Notes under the pieces: model-generated
Database searches by the model: none
What the model was told of the DNA's origin: nothing
The model's input: only the letters and a program-made list of their open reading frames with translations
Shown: in pieces, positions 1-6,678 of the stretch
Layout of the letters: each line of letters starts with the position of its first letter
Numbering within the stretch: the stretch's first letter is position 1
Assembly: GCA_903861445.1 (NCBI GenBank)
Contig: CAIOUK010000140.1
Span: 1-11,769 of the forward strand
Reading direction: 5' to 3'
DNA from: an uncultured Verrucomicrobia subdivision 3 bacterium
GTDB lineage: Bacteria > Verrucomicrobiota > Verrucomicrobiia > Limisphaerales > UBA11358
Length of the DNA stretch: 11,769 nt
Made by a program: the position numbers and the translations under genes

Positions 1-1399
1 AGAAGGAATCCAGCTTGCCATCCGGGCGGATGACGTGGGTGCAGCAACGGTCAATGCGGTCTTCGTCCCATGTCGCGGCATCCATGAACGGCTTGATGAA
101 GAGCCGGAAGGTGTGCGATTCGTCCAACTCGAATTTTTTCAGCAGTTCACCGAGCGGCTCGGATTCGCAGCCGCATTTCATCAGGTCTTCGAGCTTGTAA
201 CGGACTTTGGTGTCGAGAAACCCCTGGACGTTCTTGAAGTCAATGAAGTCGCTGACGGAACGGATTTGCCCGCCGACTTTCAGCAGGTAGCCGATAGTCG
301 CGCAATTCGGATCGCCGCACGGCAACGGCGTGAAATCTTCAAAGCGTAGTTTGCCAGACGACTGCGCGACGGCGGACAAAATTATATCTGCCGTATTTAA
401 TCTTTCATGGGTAGGGCGCGTCACTCCGTGCGCGCCGTCGGCGGGCAGAGGACTGCTCGCCCTACCGTTTGGAATCCGCCCGCTCGTGAACATTGGTTGA
501 AACGAAATGCCGCGCACGTTTGGCCAGCGCAGGCCGAAATCAATCGCGTCCCAAAGATGCGGCAGGTTTTCCGGCGTCACGGTCATCGCGAGTGTAACGG
601 GCAATTTCATTTCCGCGCAGCGCGTCAGGCAGCGCTCGCGCGTGGCGCGCAAATCCGCACCGCGCAGATGGCGTTGCGCGGCTTCCTGTGTGCCGTCGAA
701 CTGGAGATATAACTGAAATTTTCCGTAGCGAAAAGTTTTCGCCAGTTCGTCGGCAAAAGGATCGTCGTGCGCGATGCGGACGCCGTTGGTGTTCAACAAA
801 ACGTAGTCAATGCCGGGATTCAGGTGGAGCCAGCGGAGCAGTTCAAAGAATTGCGGATGCAACGTCGGCTCGCCGCCGGAGAGCTGGAGAATTTCGATTT
901 TGCCTTTCCGGTCAATCACGCCTTGAATCCGCGTTTGCAAATCGGCGAGCGGAATGGCGTCAACCTTTTGCGCAACGCCGAGCGGCGAATCGGCATAGCA
1001 CGTCGGACAGGATAAGTTGCAAGAGTGAACGATTTCGATGAGCGCAAGGCAGGTGGAAAGTTTTTCCATGACCCCGATGGCATCACCGGGGTTCGCGTTG
1101 CGGCCGAGCGTGCCGGGGTTGGAACCGTCGGCGGATTCACAACAAGTTGAATTGCCAGAGCAACAGGCATTTTCATCTTTGCCTTTTGCGAGCCAATAAA
1201 AGCGCGCGTCGGAGGCGATACAAACACTCGTTTCGCCGTGTTCGGGACAAGTGCGTTTCAGAAAAACTTTCGGCGCGATCCCACCCGTGCGCCAGACTTC
1301 AGCGGGACACGACGCGTGGCAAGTCGGGCAGCGCGACGTGGTGCGCTTGAGGAGTTCGTCTTTGATGACGAACGCCGGGGGAACAATTTTTGCAATCAT
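1..1399 (-). CDS. Radical SAM enzyme, MJ0619/Tes-like family (C-terminus cut by window edge)
   Basis: The frame is open from the ATG at 1399 to the left edge, 466 codons without a stop. The radical SAM cluster motif is C127-x3-C131-x2-C134 (CNLSCPTC), and SGGEP lies at 174-178. An N-terminal Cys-rich part (C24, C27, C31, C51, C60) resembles a rubredoxin-like metal site. Further cysteines (C361, C366, C409, C411, C452, C453) fit auxiliary Fe-S clusters; PLPCGDPNC and CCTHVIRPDGKL are typical of the MJ0619 family. Members include archaeal MJ0619, reported as tetraether lipid synthase and earlier as a pterin methyltransferase; the substrate here is unknown. Residues 312-330 come from an inserted repeat. 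The gene starts 4 bp after the stop of the small membrane protein gene, so the two are probably cotranscribed. No Shine-Dalgarno sequence precedes the start. Family assignment is firm; function is not. Confidence 0.88.
   Translation of the reverse strand, partial: MIAKIVPPAFVIKDELLKRTTSRCPTCHASCPAEVWRTGGIAPKVFLKRTCPEHGETSVCIASDARFYWLAKGKDENACCSGNSTCCESADGSNPGTLGRNANPGDAIGVMEKLSTCLALIEIVHSCNLSCPTCYADSPLGVAQKVDAIPLADLQTRIQGVIDRKGKIEILQLSGGEPTLHPQFFELLRWLHLNPGIDYVLLNTNGVRIAHDDPFADELAKTFRYGKFQLYLQFDGTQEAAQRHLRGADLRATRERCLTRCAEMKLPVTLAMTVTPENLPHLWDAIDFGLRWPNVRGISFQPMFTSGRIPNGRASSPLPADGAHGVTRPTHERLNTADIILSAVAQSSGKLRFEDFTPLPCGDPNCATIGYLLKVGGQIRSVSDFIDFKNVQGFLDTKVRYKLEDLMKCGCESEPLGELLKKFELDESHTFRLFIKPFMDAATWDEDRIDRCCTHVIRPDGKLDSF
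410..466. repeat. 57-bp palindromic REP/MITE-like element inside the radical SAM gene
   Basis: The ends are perfect 9-bp inverted repeats, GGTAGGGCG at 410-418 and CGCCCTACC at 458-466. Inside are two hairpins: GCGCG/CGCGC plus CAC/GTG around a TCC loop (416-435, one bulged T), and a 6-bp stem with one G-T pair around AGGA (443-458). The outer stem shares a few bases with each hairpin, so they are alternative folds or a cloverleaf-like shape. The length is 57 bp, exactly 19 codons, and it keeps the host frame open. No target-site duplication is visible and there is no second copy in the window. Its class as a dispersed genomic repeat is inferred from structure. Confidence 0.7.
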
Positions 1400-1403
1400 A
1401 TTT

Positions 1404-1730
1404 TTAGCCGCCGATCCGCACGCCGCCGCCGCCGGCCAGCGCACAACCAAAGAAACAACTGATTAAGCAGAACCCGGCCAAAAGAGTTCCTAGCAGCAAG
1501 GTCAGAAAAATTCGGAGAGCCACGTTTTTGGTGTTCTGCGCTAACATCAATCCGCCAATCAAACCGGCGGCTGGACTGCTGATTAAAACCCAAGCCGTCG
1601 TGGCGTTGGCTGACTGGAGCAAAGCCACCAACATGGTGATGACGGCGGGCACAACGAGCACAGCCAACAGTTTGCGGCCACCGACTTTTTTCGGCGGCGG
1701 GTCAGCGGGAATAGTTTCCATTGGATTCAT
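1404..1730 (-). CDS. Small multi-pass membrane protein, function unknown
   Basis: A 108-residue protein that I do not recognise. A short hydrophilic, proline-rich N-terminus (residues 1-20, with PPPKK) is followed by about three hydrophobic stretches near 21-38, 46-65 and 72-97, and a Gly-rich tail (GGGGVRIGG). It is likely an inner-membrane protein. The start at 1730 is the longest option; a second ATG at residue 4 (1721) is equally possible, and neither has a clear ribosome binding site. Its stop lies 4 bp before the radical SAM start, which suggests cotranscription and perhaps coupled translation. A role with the enzyme, for example at the membrane, is only a guess. The opposite strand is also open for much of this region but its translation has no convincing features. 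Confidence 0.65.
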   Translation of the reverse strand: MNPMETIPADPPPKKVGGRKLLAVLVVPAVITMLVALLQSANATTAWVLISSPAAGLIGGLMLAQNTKNVALRIFLTLLLGTLLAGFCLISCFFGCALAGGGGVRIGG

Positions 1731-1807
1731 GGCACATGGTTGTGGTCATTTTTATTTCAGGCAACTGAATAGTTTCTTCAAGCTGAATTTTTAACCTGAC
1801 TTGCGCG

Positions 1808-1843
1808 AACGATGTGAATTGATAAAACTGCGCCAACATCGTT
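1808..1843. promoter_or_regulatory. Inverted repeat between divergent genes, candidate LysR operator
   Basis: AACGATGT at 1808-1815 and its exact reverse complement ACATCGTT at 1836-1843 are separated by 20 bp. They lie in the 120-bp spacer between the small membrane protein gene and the LysR gene; the right arm ends 7 bp before the LysR ATG. LysR-type regulators commonly bind dyad sites in such divergent spacers and repress their own gene. A weak sigma70-like pair on the plus strand (CTGACT at 1796-1801, TGATAA at 1820-1825) overlaps the left arm. An RNA hairpin in the LysR leader is the alternative reading. Confidence 0.4.
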
Positions 1844-1850
1844 TCCCTCA

Positions 1851-2723
1851 ATGAATGTCCATCATCTCGAACTATTTTATTACGTCGCCAGGCACGGCGG
1901 TATTATGCCGGCGGTGCGCAACATTCCCTATGGCATCCAGCAACCGGCGGTGAGCGCGCAGGTGGCGCAACTGGAAGAATTTCTCGGCGTGACGCTGTTC
2001 CAGCGGCGACCGTTCGCGCTGACGCCGGCGGGCGAAAAACTTTATGACTTCTGCGCGCCATTTTTTACCAACCTTGAAAAAATCGCAACAGAACTCCAAG
2101 GCGGTCAAGCCCGGCATTTCCGGCTGGGCGCTTCGACCATTGTCTTGCGCGACCACCTGCCACGGCTGTTGCAGGGCGTGAAAAAGAAATTTCCTGGCGT
2201 GAAAGTTTCGTTGCGCGACGGCTACGCCGCCGGACTCATGGAGTGGCTGGCAAAAGACGAGGTGGACATGGTCATCACGTTGATGGAGCAGGAAGCGCCG
2301 GCGGGGTTTCAATCGCAACTGCTGCTGGAACTGCCCATGGTTTTGCTGGTGCCGAAAACGAGCAAGCTGAAATCGGCGCAGGAACTCTGGCAACGCGATA
2401 AAATCAGCGAACCGCTGATCTGCCTGACCGCGCCGGAACCGCTGGCCAGATTATTTCAGGCGCGGCTGGCCGAGCTGGGAACGGAATGGTTTCCAGCCAT
2501 CGAAGCGAGTTCAACGGATATGATCGAGACGTATGTGGCGGGCGGGTTGGGCATCGGCGTGTCTGTGCAGGTTCCCAGCCGGTCGCTACCAGACAATGTC
2601 CGGGCGCTGGCGTTGAAAGATTTTCCCACCGCGCGAATCGGCGCTTTGTGGCGAGGCAAAAGCACGCCCTTGCTGACGGCGTTTCTGGAGCTGGCGCGTC
2701 AGCGGGCGGGGGAATTGAAATAA
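1851..2723 (+). CDS. LysR-family transcriptional regulator
   Basis: A 290-residue protein of the usual LysR length. The N-terminal winged helix-turn-helix spans about residues 1-62: it opens MNVHHLELFYYVARHGGI, followed by QQPAVSAQVAQLEEFLGVTL (recognition helix) and RRPFALTPAGEKLY, the family signature. Residues from about 90 to the end form the periplasmic-binding-protein-like effector domain; the segment IETYVAGGLGIGVSVQ near 225-240 is typical of its second half. The effector cannot be read from sequence. It is transcribed away from the membrane protein/radical SAM operon, the usual arrangement for a LysR regulator and its target, and a dyad lies in the shared spacer. The start at 1851 has no Shine-Dalgarno but places the helix-turn-helix normally. 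Confidence 0.93.
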   Translation: MNVHHLELFYYVARHGGIMPAVRNIPYGIQQPAVSAQVAQLEEFLGVTLFQRRPFALTPAGEKLYDFCAPFFTNLEKIATELQGGQARHFRLGASTIVLRDHLPRLLQGVKKKFPGVKVSLRDGYAAGLMEWLAKDEVDMVITLMEQEAPAGFQSQLLLELPMVLLVPKTSKLKSAQELWQRDKISEPLICLTAPEPLARLFQARLAELGTEWFPAIEASSTDMIETYVAGGLGIGVSVQVPSRSLPDNVRALALKDFPTARIGALWRGKSTPLLTAFLELARQRAGELK

Positions 2724-2777
2724 GCACGGCCTTTTTACCCAGACTTGGGATTGAACTCGGTATTGACATCGTTGGCC

Positions 2778-2795
2778 AACCGCCGGAAGGTGGTT
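2778..2795 (+). other. Short hairpin upstream of the first pseudopilin cassette
   Basis: AACCGCC (2778-2784) pairs with GGTGGTT (2789-2795), with one G-T pair, around a GGAA loop of the stable GNRA type. It lies 55 bp after the LysR stop and 38 bp before the first pseudopilin start. No run of T follows, so it is not a standard rho-independent terminator. It may be a leader or processing structure, or chance. Confidence 0.22.
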
Positions 2796-2833
2796 AAACA
2801 AATGTTGTCGCTCTGGTTTGATATTTTGGTAAA

Positions 2834-3370
2834 ATGCCGGTTATTATTAGGCGAGTGAATTTGATTCGAAGCCATCTACCGAAACAACGATTGGCCATTT
2901 CATCCGTCCAACGGACGGGTGGCTACGCCTTGGGTGAGGTGTTGCTGGCCTTCGCCGTTTTAAGCCTCGTTTTCGCGGGATTGATTTACGGTTATGTTCA
3001 GGCTAACCGGATGTCCGAATGGAGTTCGATGTCGCTGGCGGCACAGGCCTATGCTTCGCAAGGCTCGGAACAGGCGCGGGCGGCGGACTGGCGTCCACGC
3101 GACTGGCCGCCAACCAATGGGCCGGGCACGATGGATGAATTGCCGTCAACCAATTATTCACAGGTGGACATCATGGACATTCCGATGCAAGGCGCGCCCA
3201 CCAGCACGAACGTAAATTTTTGGGTGACGAATGTCATCACCGTGACTGATGTCTTTACTAATCATAATCCTCAGTTACGCCAGATTCGCTGCGATTGTAT
3301 TTGGAGATTTCCGCTGACGGGTTTGCTGCAGACGAACACGGTGGTTTTACTGCGCTCCCCTGACCAATGA
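2834..3370 (+). CDS. PilV/GspI-like minor pseudopilin (first cassette, gene A)
   Basis: A 178-residue protein with a type III (prepilin) signal. A basic leader of 30 residues ends at G30, the mature protein would start YALGE with Glu at +5 (E35), and a hydrophobic helix runs to about residue 52. Prepilin peptidase would cleave after G30 and N-methylate Tyr31. After the helix, WSSMSLAAQA and EQARAADW match WTGYSLAAQQ and EQTRSAVW in the product of 6042-6662, which shows that the two are paralogues. Position first in an A-B-C set fits PilV/GspI, a minor pseudopilin of the tip complex in the inner membrane and periplasm. Its stop codon overlaps the next start (ATGA), so translation is probably coupled. 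No ribosome binding site or strong promoter is visible upstream. Confidence 0.82.
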   Translation: MPVIIRRVNLIRSHLPKQRLAISSVQRTGGYALGEVLLAFAVLSLVFAGLIYGYVQANRMSEWSSMSLAAQAYASQGSEQARAADWRPRDWPPTNGPGTMDELPSTNYSQVDIMDIPMQGAPTSTNVNFWVTNVITVTDVFTNHNPQLRQIRCDCIWRFPLTGLLQTNTVVLLRSPDQ

Positions 3371-3993
3371 AAATTTTTGCCGCCAATTCGATTTGTGATA
3401 GCGAGCGCTGCCGACGCGGGTTCACGCTAACGGAGATGCTGGTCAGTTCGACGATTTTCCTGATCATCATCGGCGCGGCGATGATCAGCGTGCAGGTTTA
3501 CGGCTTGCGGGTTTACAATCTGGCGACGACCAAAGTGAAAGCCACGACCAGCGCGCGGGAAACCATCAATGACATCCGCGACCAGGTGCGTTCCGCGCAA
3601 CTGGTCTATGTGGGCACCTACACTAACAGTGCCTTTACCACCAACGCCACCGGGGTAAGTCAGATCGGCAATGCGCTCCAGATTTTCCCGGCCACCAACA
3701 CCACGGCGGCCAATGCGATTGTGTTCTACATGGATCCCAACAACACGAACATGAACATGGTCAGCAATGGCGTGGTTTCAGTGGAGGCCAGCAATATGAC
3801 CAATTATTATTGTTTTCAGGCCGAGAATTATCAGGGCACCATCCTGACGAACTATGCGAACAATCCGGTCATTGCCATCACGATGATGTTCAACCAACTG
3901 GCTTTCCCGGCCGGCTACGTCGGCGGCGTGGCCACCAACGCCTTTGATTATTACCGGCTGCACACGCGCGTGTGCGTGCGGGCCAAAAATTGA
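3367..3993 (+). CDS. PilW/GspJ-like minor pseudopilin (first cassette, gene B)
   Basis: A 208-residue protein with a classical prepilin signal, RRG-FTLTEML: cleavage after G18, Glu at +5 (E23), then a hydrophobic helix to about residue 42. The globular part shares with the product of 6679-7329 the segment ENYQGTILTN (there ENYNGVIQTN), a DIR-x-x-x-RSA block after the helix, and the pattern SQIGNALQI (there SQTGTALQL). PilW/GspJ-type minor pseudopilins sit at the tip of pili or pseudopili with the GspI and GspK types, which matches the gene order here. The start overlaps the stop of gene A by ATGA, and gene C starts 7 bp after its stop. Assignment as a pseudopilin is solid; PilW versus GspJ cannot be decided. 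Confidence 0.85.
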   Translation: MKIFAANSICDSERCRRGFTLTEMLVSSTIFLIIIGAAMISVQVYGLRVYNLATTKVKATTSARETINDIRDQVRSAQLVYVGTYTNSAFTTNATGVSQIGNALQIFPATNTTAANAIVFYMDPNNTNMNMVSNGVVSVEASNMTNYYCFQAENYQGTILTNYANNPVIAITMMFNQLAFPAGYVGGVATNAFDYYRLHTRVCVRAKN

Positions 3994-4000
3994 CCGGCTT

Positions 4001-5785
4001 ATGCGACGCCATTACTTTCCATCACGCTCCGACCAAAGAGGCTTTGCGCTGCTGGTCACGATGGGCTTTCTGACCGTGAGCCTCTTGGCCTATTCGAGCC
4101 TGATGTATTGGGTCACCAGCAATGCGAAAGTCACCAAACGCAATATCCTTTTCAACCAGAGTCAGGCGGCGGCGGAGTCGGCCACGGAAGCTGTCCTCGC
4201 GACGATGATGCGCGATTTTAACAATCAAAGCCTCAATCCCGCCAGCACCTACACCAGCGCCACCAACCTGCCCAGCCAAAGCGGCTGGCCGGTGACGTTC
4301 GTCTTCAGCGACACCAACGGCGTGGCGAACGCCACTTCGGTGAACGCCATCGGAAATCCGGGCTGGACAAATTTGCCGGCACGTTACAGCGGGTTGCTTG
4401 GTTATGGCCAGAACTGGGTGATTTCCTCCACGGCCACGCCACAGAATGTCGGGGAAAATCTTTCGGCCACGATTTCACAAAATGACTGGTTTGGCGCCAT
4501 TCCCGTTTTTCAATACGCCATCTTTTACAACATGGATTTGGAGATTAATCCGGGCGCTGCATTTAACATCGCCGGCCGGGTGCATTCGAATAATAACATT
4601 TACGCCACCGGTGCCAGTTCCGGTTCGCCGCTGACTTTTTCCAATTATGTTGAGGCGGCCAGCCAATATTATTCCACGCCTGACCCGCTGGATCCCAATA
4701 ACGTGGGGCGCAGCGGCAACGTGAATTTCACCATCAATGTCAACAACCCGCAGTATCCGGCCTCGACCTTGAGCCTACCAGTGGGCACCAATAATAGTTC
4801 TGCGGCTGTCATCGGCATACTGGGCATCCCGCCAGCGGGCACTGATCCCAGTTCGCCCGCCGGGCAGGCCTATGAATACAATCTCGCCGACATCATCATC
4901 ACGAATTCCTACACGAACGGGCTGACGGTTTATTATCAAAATTTTAACCAAACCCCCAACTTGACCCAAGTGCCGATGGATACAACGAATGCTTCCGGCG
5001 GCGTCACGAATCGTTATTACTCTTTTGTCACCAACGTCACTTTTTACGACTACCGGGAGCAGGACACCGTGAAGGCTGTTCAGTTGGACGTGGGCAAATT
5101 CAACACTTGGCTGACCAATACGCTGGGCCGGGGATTTAACACCCTGAACACCTCCGCGCCGACCAGCAAGGGTCATGGCATTGACGGTGTTTATGTTTAT
5201 AATGGGGTGCAGATTTCCGGCAGCCAGTTGCCCGCCGTGCGGGTGATGAACGGCCAGCAATTGCCAACCAACGGACTCACGGTGGCCACGCCGTTTCCAA
5301 TCTATGTCAAAGGCGATTATAACACGACCACCAATGGCACGACCTTTTCCACGGCGTTGGGCGACACCGTCAATACCCGCCCCGCCGGATTCATGGGCGA
5401 TGCGGTGACCATTTTGTCTACGAACTGGAATGACAGCACTTATGTTTCCGGTTTGGCAGTTGGTAGTCGCACGCCGGCCAATATCACGGTCAATGCGGCG
5501 TGTCTCCAAGGCATTGTGCCATCCAACGGGGCGCATTACAGTGGCGGGGTGGAAAACTTTCTGCGGTTGCTGGAGAATTGGACTGGTTATACAGTTACCT
5601 ACAACGGTTCCATCGTGGTGCTCTTCGAAAGCCAGTATGCCACCAGTTTTTGGGGCAACACCACTTACTATAATGCGCCCACCCGCAAATGGGGCTTTGA
5701 CACGAAATTTAGTCAGCAAAGTGGCCTCCCTCCTATGACGCCGCAGGTGCGAGCCATCATCCGTGGCCAATGGGCAACGCACTGA
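4001..5785 (+). CDS. Large PilX/GspK-like pseudopilin (first cassette, gene C)
   Basis: I chose the ATG at 4001 (594 residues): it lies 7 bp after gene B and gives a normal 14-residue basic leader; the frame extends 19 codons further upstream but overlaps gene B. The leader ends RG14, followed by FALLVTMGFLTVSLLAY. Position +5 is Val, not Glu, as in GspK, the pseudopilin that caps the tip and is known to lack Glu5. The rest is a long Asn/Thr-rich exported domain. Landmarks shared with the product of 7333-9222 are AIFYN (173), GRVHSNNNIY (192), YREQD (351), DVGKF (363), QLPAVRVMNG (409), DAVTILSTNW (467) and SGGVENFLRLLENW (514). GspK is usually about 300-330 residues, so the protein is nearly twice that size. 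The large domain may be an adhesin or substrate-binding tip; this is inferred. Confidence 0.82.
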   Translation: MRRHYFPSRSDQRGFALLVTMGFLTVSLLAYSSLMYWVTSNAKVTKRNILFNQSQAAAESATEAVLATMMRDFNNQSLNPASTYTSATNLPSQSGWPVTFVFSDTNGVANATSVNAIGNPGWTNLPARYSGLLGYGQNWVISSTATPQNVGENLSATISQNDWFGAIPVFQYAIFYNMDLEINPGAAFNIAGRVHSNNNIYATGASSGSPLTFSNYVEAASQYYSTPDPLDPNNVGRSGNVNFTINVNNPQYPASTLSLPVGTNNSSAAVIGILGIPPAGTDPSSPAGQAYEYNLADIIITNSYTNGLTVYYQNFNQTPNLTQVPMDTTNASGGVTNRYYSFVTNVTFYDYREQDTVKAVQLDVGKFNTWLTNTLGRGFNTLNTSAPTSKGHGIDGVYVYNGVQISGSQLPAVRVMNGQQLPTNGLTVATPFPIYVKGDYNTTTNGTTFSTALGDTVNTRPAGFMGDAVTILSTNWNDSTYVSGLAVGSRTPANITVNAACLQGIVPSNGAHYSGGVENFLRLLENWTGYTVTYNGSIVVLFESQYATSFWGNTTYYNAPTRKWGFDTKFSQQSGLPPMTPQVRAIIRGQWATH

Positions 5786-5980
5786 AGTCAAGCTGGCTGA
5801 ACTGCAAACGGAAATTTTTAAGGCTCGGCCCCGTCAGAAATTTTGCCCCACGAGACTTGACGCATTTTGGGACAGCGCAGGACAAATCGCGCTAAAATAA
5901 AATCGTTGTGAAAAAAAATGCGAGGCAAATGACCAAAAAAACCTCTAAAAACGAAGAGTGTGCCAAAAATTTGGTTTTCA

Positions 5981-6009
5981 TTGTTCGTGGGCATGGCCTG
6001 TGCTACACT
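5981..6009 (+). promoter_or_regulatory. Sigma70-like promoter before the second cassette
   Basis: TTGTTC at 5981-5986 and TACACT at 6004-6009 are 17 bp apart, and a TG one base before the -10 box makes it an extended -10. Transcription would start near 6016, leaving a leader of about 26 nt before the ATG at 6042. It lies in the 256-bp spacer 5786-6041, which is visibly A/T-rich after 5880 and otherwise shows no convincing gene or terminator. Verrucomicrobial promoters are poorly characterised, so the match to the E. coli consensus is suggestive only. Confidence 0.5.
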
Positions 6010-6041
6010 TGGATTGAAAGCCCTGTCGTTTAAGAAGTTTT

Positions 6042-6662
6042 ATGCGGCTTAAATTAAAATTTGATGGTGCGCCAGCCAGCCAGCCAAACGGCTCGCGGTC
6101 GGCCATGCCTTTGGCGTCTCCGCGCGGCCGATGGCGGGAACGCGGTTTTGTTTGCACGTTCTGGGAGGTCTTGATTGCCGTGGTAATCGTCGCGATGGTT
6201 TTTGGCACCATCATCAACGGCTACATTGCTTCAGCCACCATGGCCCAATGGACGGGCTATTCCCTCGCGGCGCAACAGGTCGGGATTCAATGCCTCGAAC
6301 AAACCCGATCTGCGGTCTGGGATATTGCGTTGGGGAAAAATGAAATCACCAACCTCACCCTGCTGAACAGTTCTTGGAATGCCAGCAACCAGACTTATAC
6401 CGGTTACACGACCAATATTCTGGCGGTGCCATATAAGGGAACGAACTATGTAATGGTGACAAATTTCATCACCGTGCAGATGATTTACGAGAACATGAGC
6501 AGCAATGTGCCAGTGCAATTGGAAATGGTGCGGGTGGATACCGTCTGGCCTTTTTACGACTGGGGGCATTTTTCTTCGACCTCGCTTTACACCAATTCCG
6601 TAGCCTCGTATATGGCACCCGACAACCGCGACCCGTCAACCCTGGGCGTATCCGGCAACTGA
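6042..6662 (+). CDS. PilV/GspI-like minor pseudopilin (second cassette, gene A)
   Basis: A 206-residue protein from the ATG at 6042. A basic leader (RGRWRERG, ending G35) is followed by FVCTFWEVLIAVVIVAMVFG, a pseudopilin-type hydrophobic helix. Glu42 is at +7 relative to G35 instead of the normal +5, so the cleavage site is unusual. Beyond the helix, WTGYSLAAQQ and EQTRSAVW match the gene at 2834-3370, making it the counterpart in the second cassette. A later in-frame ATG at 6105 (residue 22) would give a 14-residue leader and a 185-residue protein, and would leave the (GCCA)4 repeat untranslated; the sequence does not settle which is used. A weak purine stretch (AAGAAG, 6032-6037) supports 6042. 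It is the first gene after a candidate promoter and is followed 16 bp later by gene B. Confidence 0.78.
   Translation: MRLKLKFDGAPASQPNGSRSAMPLASPRGRWRERGFVCTFWEVLIAVVIVAMVFGTIINGYIASATMAQWTGYSLAAQQVGIQCLEQTRSAVWDIALGKNEITNLTLLNSSWNASNQTYTGYTTNILAVPYKGTNYVMVTNFITVQMIYENMSSNVPVQLEMVRVDTVWPFYDWGHFSSTSLYTNSVASYMAPDNRDPSTLGVSGN
6071..6086 (+). repeat. (GCCA)4 tetranucleotide repeat in the prepilin leader region
   Basis: Four perfect tandem GCCA units lie 29 bp after the ATG at 6042, encoding part of APASQP in the leader. A gain or loss of one unit would shift the frame before the pilin helix unless translation starts at the in-frame ATG at 6105, downstream of the repeat. Four units is short for a slippage tract, so phase variation is only a possibility. 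Confidence 0.5.
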
Positions 6663-6678
6663 CCATGCATTCATCGCC

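Noticed and set aside
15..1041. Several plus-strand open frames of 60-117 codons
   Set aside because: They lie opposite the radical SAM gene, whose frame has strong family motifs along the whole region; their translations are Arg-rich with no recognisable features.
1872..2393. A 173-codon minus-strand open frame inside the LysR gene
   Set aside because: The plus strand encodes an unmistakable LysR protein; the antisense translation has no domain features.
2724..2833. TTGACA at 2763-2768 as a -35 box for the first cassette
   Set aside because: No acceptable -10 box is found 16-18 bp downstream (the bases there are G-rich).
3944..4000. Upstream extension of the first C gene
   Set aside because: It overlaps gene B by 50 bp and would place an odd Cys-rich segment before the normal basic prepilin leader; the ATG at 4001 fits better.
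4775..5791. A 338-codon minus-strand open frame
   Set aside because: It is antisense to the first C gene, which has clear paralogue homology; its His/Arg/Gly-rich translation is typical of an antisense shadow.
5786..5880. Possible terminator after the first C gene
   Set aside because: No GC-rich stem followed by a T run was found; a GTCAAG/CTTGAC pair is too distant and short.
5929..6033. A 34-codon plus-strand open frame in the spacer between the cassettes
   Set aside because: It overlaps the best promoter match, has no known features, and is of a length expected by chance; a GAGG three bases before its ATG is the only support.
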